Positions 22,978 to 24,645 of a stretch of DNA of 24,645 nucleotides are shown piece after piece. Every line of letters starts with the position of its first letter. Position 1 is the first letter of the stretch. Source of the DNA: UBA11164 sp002420085 (GTDB lineage: Bacteria > Pseudomonadota > Gammaproteobacteria > Xanthomonadales > Xanthomonadaceae); NCBI GenBank assembly GCA_031976395.1, contig DALYLJ010000031.1, positions 1 through 24,645 of the forward strand, in the 5' to 3' direction. The position numbers and the translations under genes are program-made. The notes under the pieces are model-generated. The model did not search any database, was not told the origin of the DNA, and worked only from the letters and a program-made list of their open reading frames with translations.

Positions 22978-24645
22978 TGCCAGACGACAGCGTGGCGGAT
23001 ACCCTGGCGAATCGGGCCATCGCCGCCTTGGCTCCAGACGGTCCGCTGAGTGCGGTCGTGGAGGGCTTCGTCGCCCGTGACGGCCAGTTGGCCCTGGCCG
23101 AGGCGATCGCCGACGCCATCGAAGCCAGCGATTGTCTGATCGCCGAAGCCGGAACCGGCATCGGCAAGACCTTCGCCTACCTGGTTCCCGTGCTGCTGTC
23201 GGGTCGGCGGACGATCGTCTCGACCGGCACCCGCGCCTTGCAGGACCAACTGTTTCACCGCGATCTGCCGCGTGTGCGCGCCGCCCTCGGCATCTCGGTC
23301 AAGGCCGCCCTGCTCAAGGGCCGCAGCAACTACCTCTGCCTGTACCGCGCGGAGCGGGCACGGGGTGACTTCCGATTCGGCGATGCCAGGGTCACGGCGA
23401 ACCTGCATGACATCCTTGATTGGAGTCGGAGCACCGCCAGCGGCGATCTCGGTGAGATCGGCTCGCTCGCGGATGACTCGCCGCTGTGGCCGGCGATCAC
23501 CTCGACGGTCGAGAACTGCCTCAACAGCGAGTGCCCGTTCTGGGACGACTGCTTCGTGGTGCGGGCGCGTGCCCGTGCCCAGGCCGCCGATCTGGTCGTG
23601 GTCAATCATCACCTGCTGTTGGCCGATCTCGCGCTCAAGCACGAGGGGCATGGTGAGCTGCTGCCGGGCGCCGCCACCTTCGTGCTCGACGAAGCCCACC
23701 AACTGCCGGACCTGGCCAGCCAATTCTTCGGCGACGGGGTCAGCGCCCGCCAGATCAGTGAATTGTGCCGCGATGCACTGGCCGCCTGTGCCGGTGCCGA
23801 TGCCACCCTGGCCGTGGTCCAGCCACCGGTGCGCAGTCTTGAACATGCCGTGCGCGAACTGCGGGTCGCCATGGATGCTCTGCCGGAACGGGCCGGTCGG
23901 GCATCGGCATCGGCTGTGCTGACGGCCCCCCTGTTGCAGGTCGGCGCCGCCCTGGCCGAACTGGCGACCCACCTCGATGGCGTCGCCGAGGTCGGGCCGG
24001 AACTGGCACGTTGTCGCGATCGCAGCACCGATCTGGCCACCCGCCTGATCGCCTGGTTAGGCCGTCGTTCAAACCCAGCCAGTCCCGGGCAGGGACGGGA
24101 CGTGGCCGCCATCGGTGCCGAATGCGAATCCGGTCCGGCACGGGTCGGTGGCCTGGACGATGACCCGTTTGCGCTGCCGCCATTGCATCAGGATCGAGAC
24201 TGGCCTCAGGAGAGCCACGATGACGCCGATTCCTGGCCGGATGATGCACCGACACGTCGCAGCGCTGACGAGGTCTTCTGGTACGAACACGGCAATCGCG
24301 GCTTCGTATTCCATCGCACTCCGCTGGACGTGTCCGGACCCTTGCGCGAATTCCGCGAGCGCAGCGGTGGCGCCTGGCTGTTCGTCTCGGCGACCCTCGC
24401 GGTGGCCGGCCGATTCGATCATTTCATCAACCGGCTCGGCCTCGACGCGCCGAAGCAACTGCTCCAGCCAAGCCCATTCGACTGGCCCCGGCAAGCGCTG
24501 TGCTATCTGCCGCCCAATCTGCCGGAGCCGGGCACTGGCCACTACACGCGCGCCCTGGTCGCCGCAATACGACCGGTGCTGAGCGCCTCGGGCGGCCGTG
24601 CCTTCCTGCTGTTCACCTCACACCGCGCCTTGCGTGAGGCGGCCG
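22947..24645 (+). CDS. yoaA: YoaA family ATP-dependent DNA helicase (iron-sulfur, XPD/DinG superfamily), 3' truncated
   Basis: Open to the window edge: 566 codons visible, with the last helicase motifs outside. YoaA is an iron-sulfur superfamily-2 helicase that in E. coli works with HolC in repair of stalled replication forks. Seen: Walker A GTGIGKT at residues 69-75, DEAH box at 248-251, and four Cys (131, 191, 196, 202) in the XPD-type 4Fe-4S pattern (NYLC, ENC, SEC, DDC). Also LLKGRSNYLC, VVVNHHLLLAD, LDEAHQLPDLASQFF and SATLAVAGRFDHF, close to remembered E. coli YoaA. An acidic insert near residues 374-440, rich in Asp/Pro/Trp, has no E. coli counterpart that I recall. The start is either ATG 22947, overlapping the lipoprotein gene by 31 nt, or GTG 22977, overlapping its TAG by one base; neither has a clear ribosome site. 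Confidence 0.92.
   Translation, partial: MQPATAGTDVVPDDSVADTLANRAIAALAPDGPLSAVVEGFVARDGQLALAEAIADAIEASDCLIAEAGTGIGKTFAYLVPVLLSGRRTIVSTGTRALQDQLFHRDLPRVRAALGISVKAALLKGRSNYLCLYRAERARGDFRFGDARVTANLHDILDWSRSTASGDLGEIGSLADDSPLWPAITSTVENCLNSECPFWDDCFVVRARARAQAADLVVVNHHLLLADLALKHEGHGELLPGAATFVLDEAHQLPDLASQFFGDGVSARQISELCRDALAACAGADATLAVVQPPVRSLEHAVRELRVAMDALPERAGRASASAVLTAPLLQVGAALAELATHLDGVAEVGPELARCRDRSTDLATRLIAWLGRRSNPASPGQGRDVAAIGAECESGPARVGGLDDDPFALPPLHQDRDWPQESHDDADSWPDDAPTRRSADEVFWYEHGNRGFVFHRTPLDVSGPLREFRERSGGAWLFVSATLAVAGRFDHFINRLGLDAPKQLLQPSPFDWPRQALCYLPPNLPEPGTGHYTRALVAAIRPVLSASGGRAFLLFTSHRALREAA

Noticed and set aside
1..24645. tRNA, rRNA, insertion sequences, phage integrase or attachment sites
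   Set aside because: No tRNA cloverleaf, rRNA segment, transposase motif or flanking direct/inverted element repeats were recognised on reading both strands.

Overview
The window is GC-rich, densely coded chromosomal DNA, most likely from a gammaproteobacterium of the Xanthomonadales (Lysobacterales) type. The basis is a monofunctional RelA (EFDD motif, no catalytic HD site), a PBP1b-type mrcB followed by a TPR lipoprotein and a YoaA helicase, and the overall GC and codon style. The order is an inference from gene content only. No rRNA, tRNA, IS element, integrase or CRISPR array was seen.

Region A (1-7450, + strand) is the unusual part: six co-directional genes, only two of which show a recognisable domain. 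In order they are a 5'-cut polyampholyte protein with four FDEGDEFD-type acidic repeats and an Arg-rich tail (interrupted by a 42-N gap across which the reading frame changes), a HEVAH zinc-metallopeptidase-like protein, an unrecognised 557-residue protein, an unrecognised 363-residue protein, an unrecognised 287-residue protein with an Asp/Phe-rich C-terminus, and a DUF4438 protein. Three successive intergenic gaps each contain one strong stem-loop (11-13, 7 and 9 bp) upstream of a good Shine-Dalgarno site. This looks like one transcript whose parts may be processed or dosed separately. It is the best candidate here for an undescribed system; its function cannot be read from the sequence.

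Region B (7451-10800) holds a short LuxR/GerE regulator with its own likely promoter and a leader that can form two mutually exclusive hairpins, one covering the ribosome binding site. After a hairpin-rich convergent gap comes a class-III PLP aminotransferase on the - strand, with a likely promoter and an AT-rich leader. A small secreted protein, also on the - strand, lies divergent to relA.

Region C (10800-14851) holds relA, the (p)ppGpp synthetase, then a single-pass membrane protein with TPR-like periplasmic repeats. A hairpin fills the 42-bp gap to the convergent next gene.

Region D (14852-20137) is one very large - strand gene combining a GT4-type glycosyltransferase, a coiled coil, a GT2 glycosyltransferase and a second GT4-type domain, probably for surface polysaccharide. 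About 700 bp without a convincing gene follow.

Region E (20138-24645, + strand) is a tight operon: mrcB (PBP1b, TTG start), a TPR lipoprotein coupled by an ATGA overlap, and the overlapping yoaA helicase gene, which runs off the window end.
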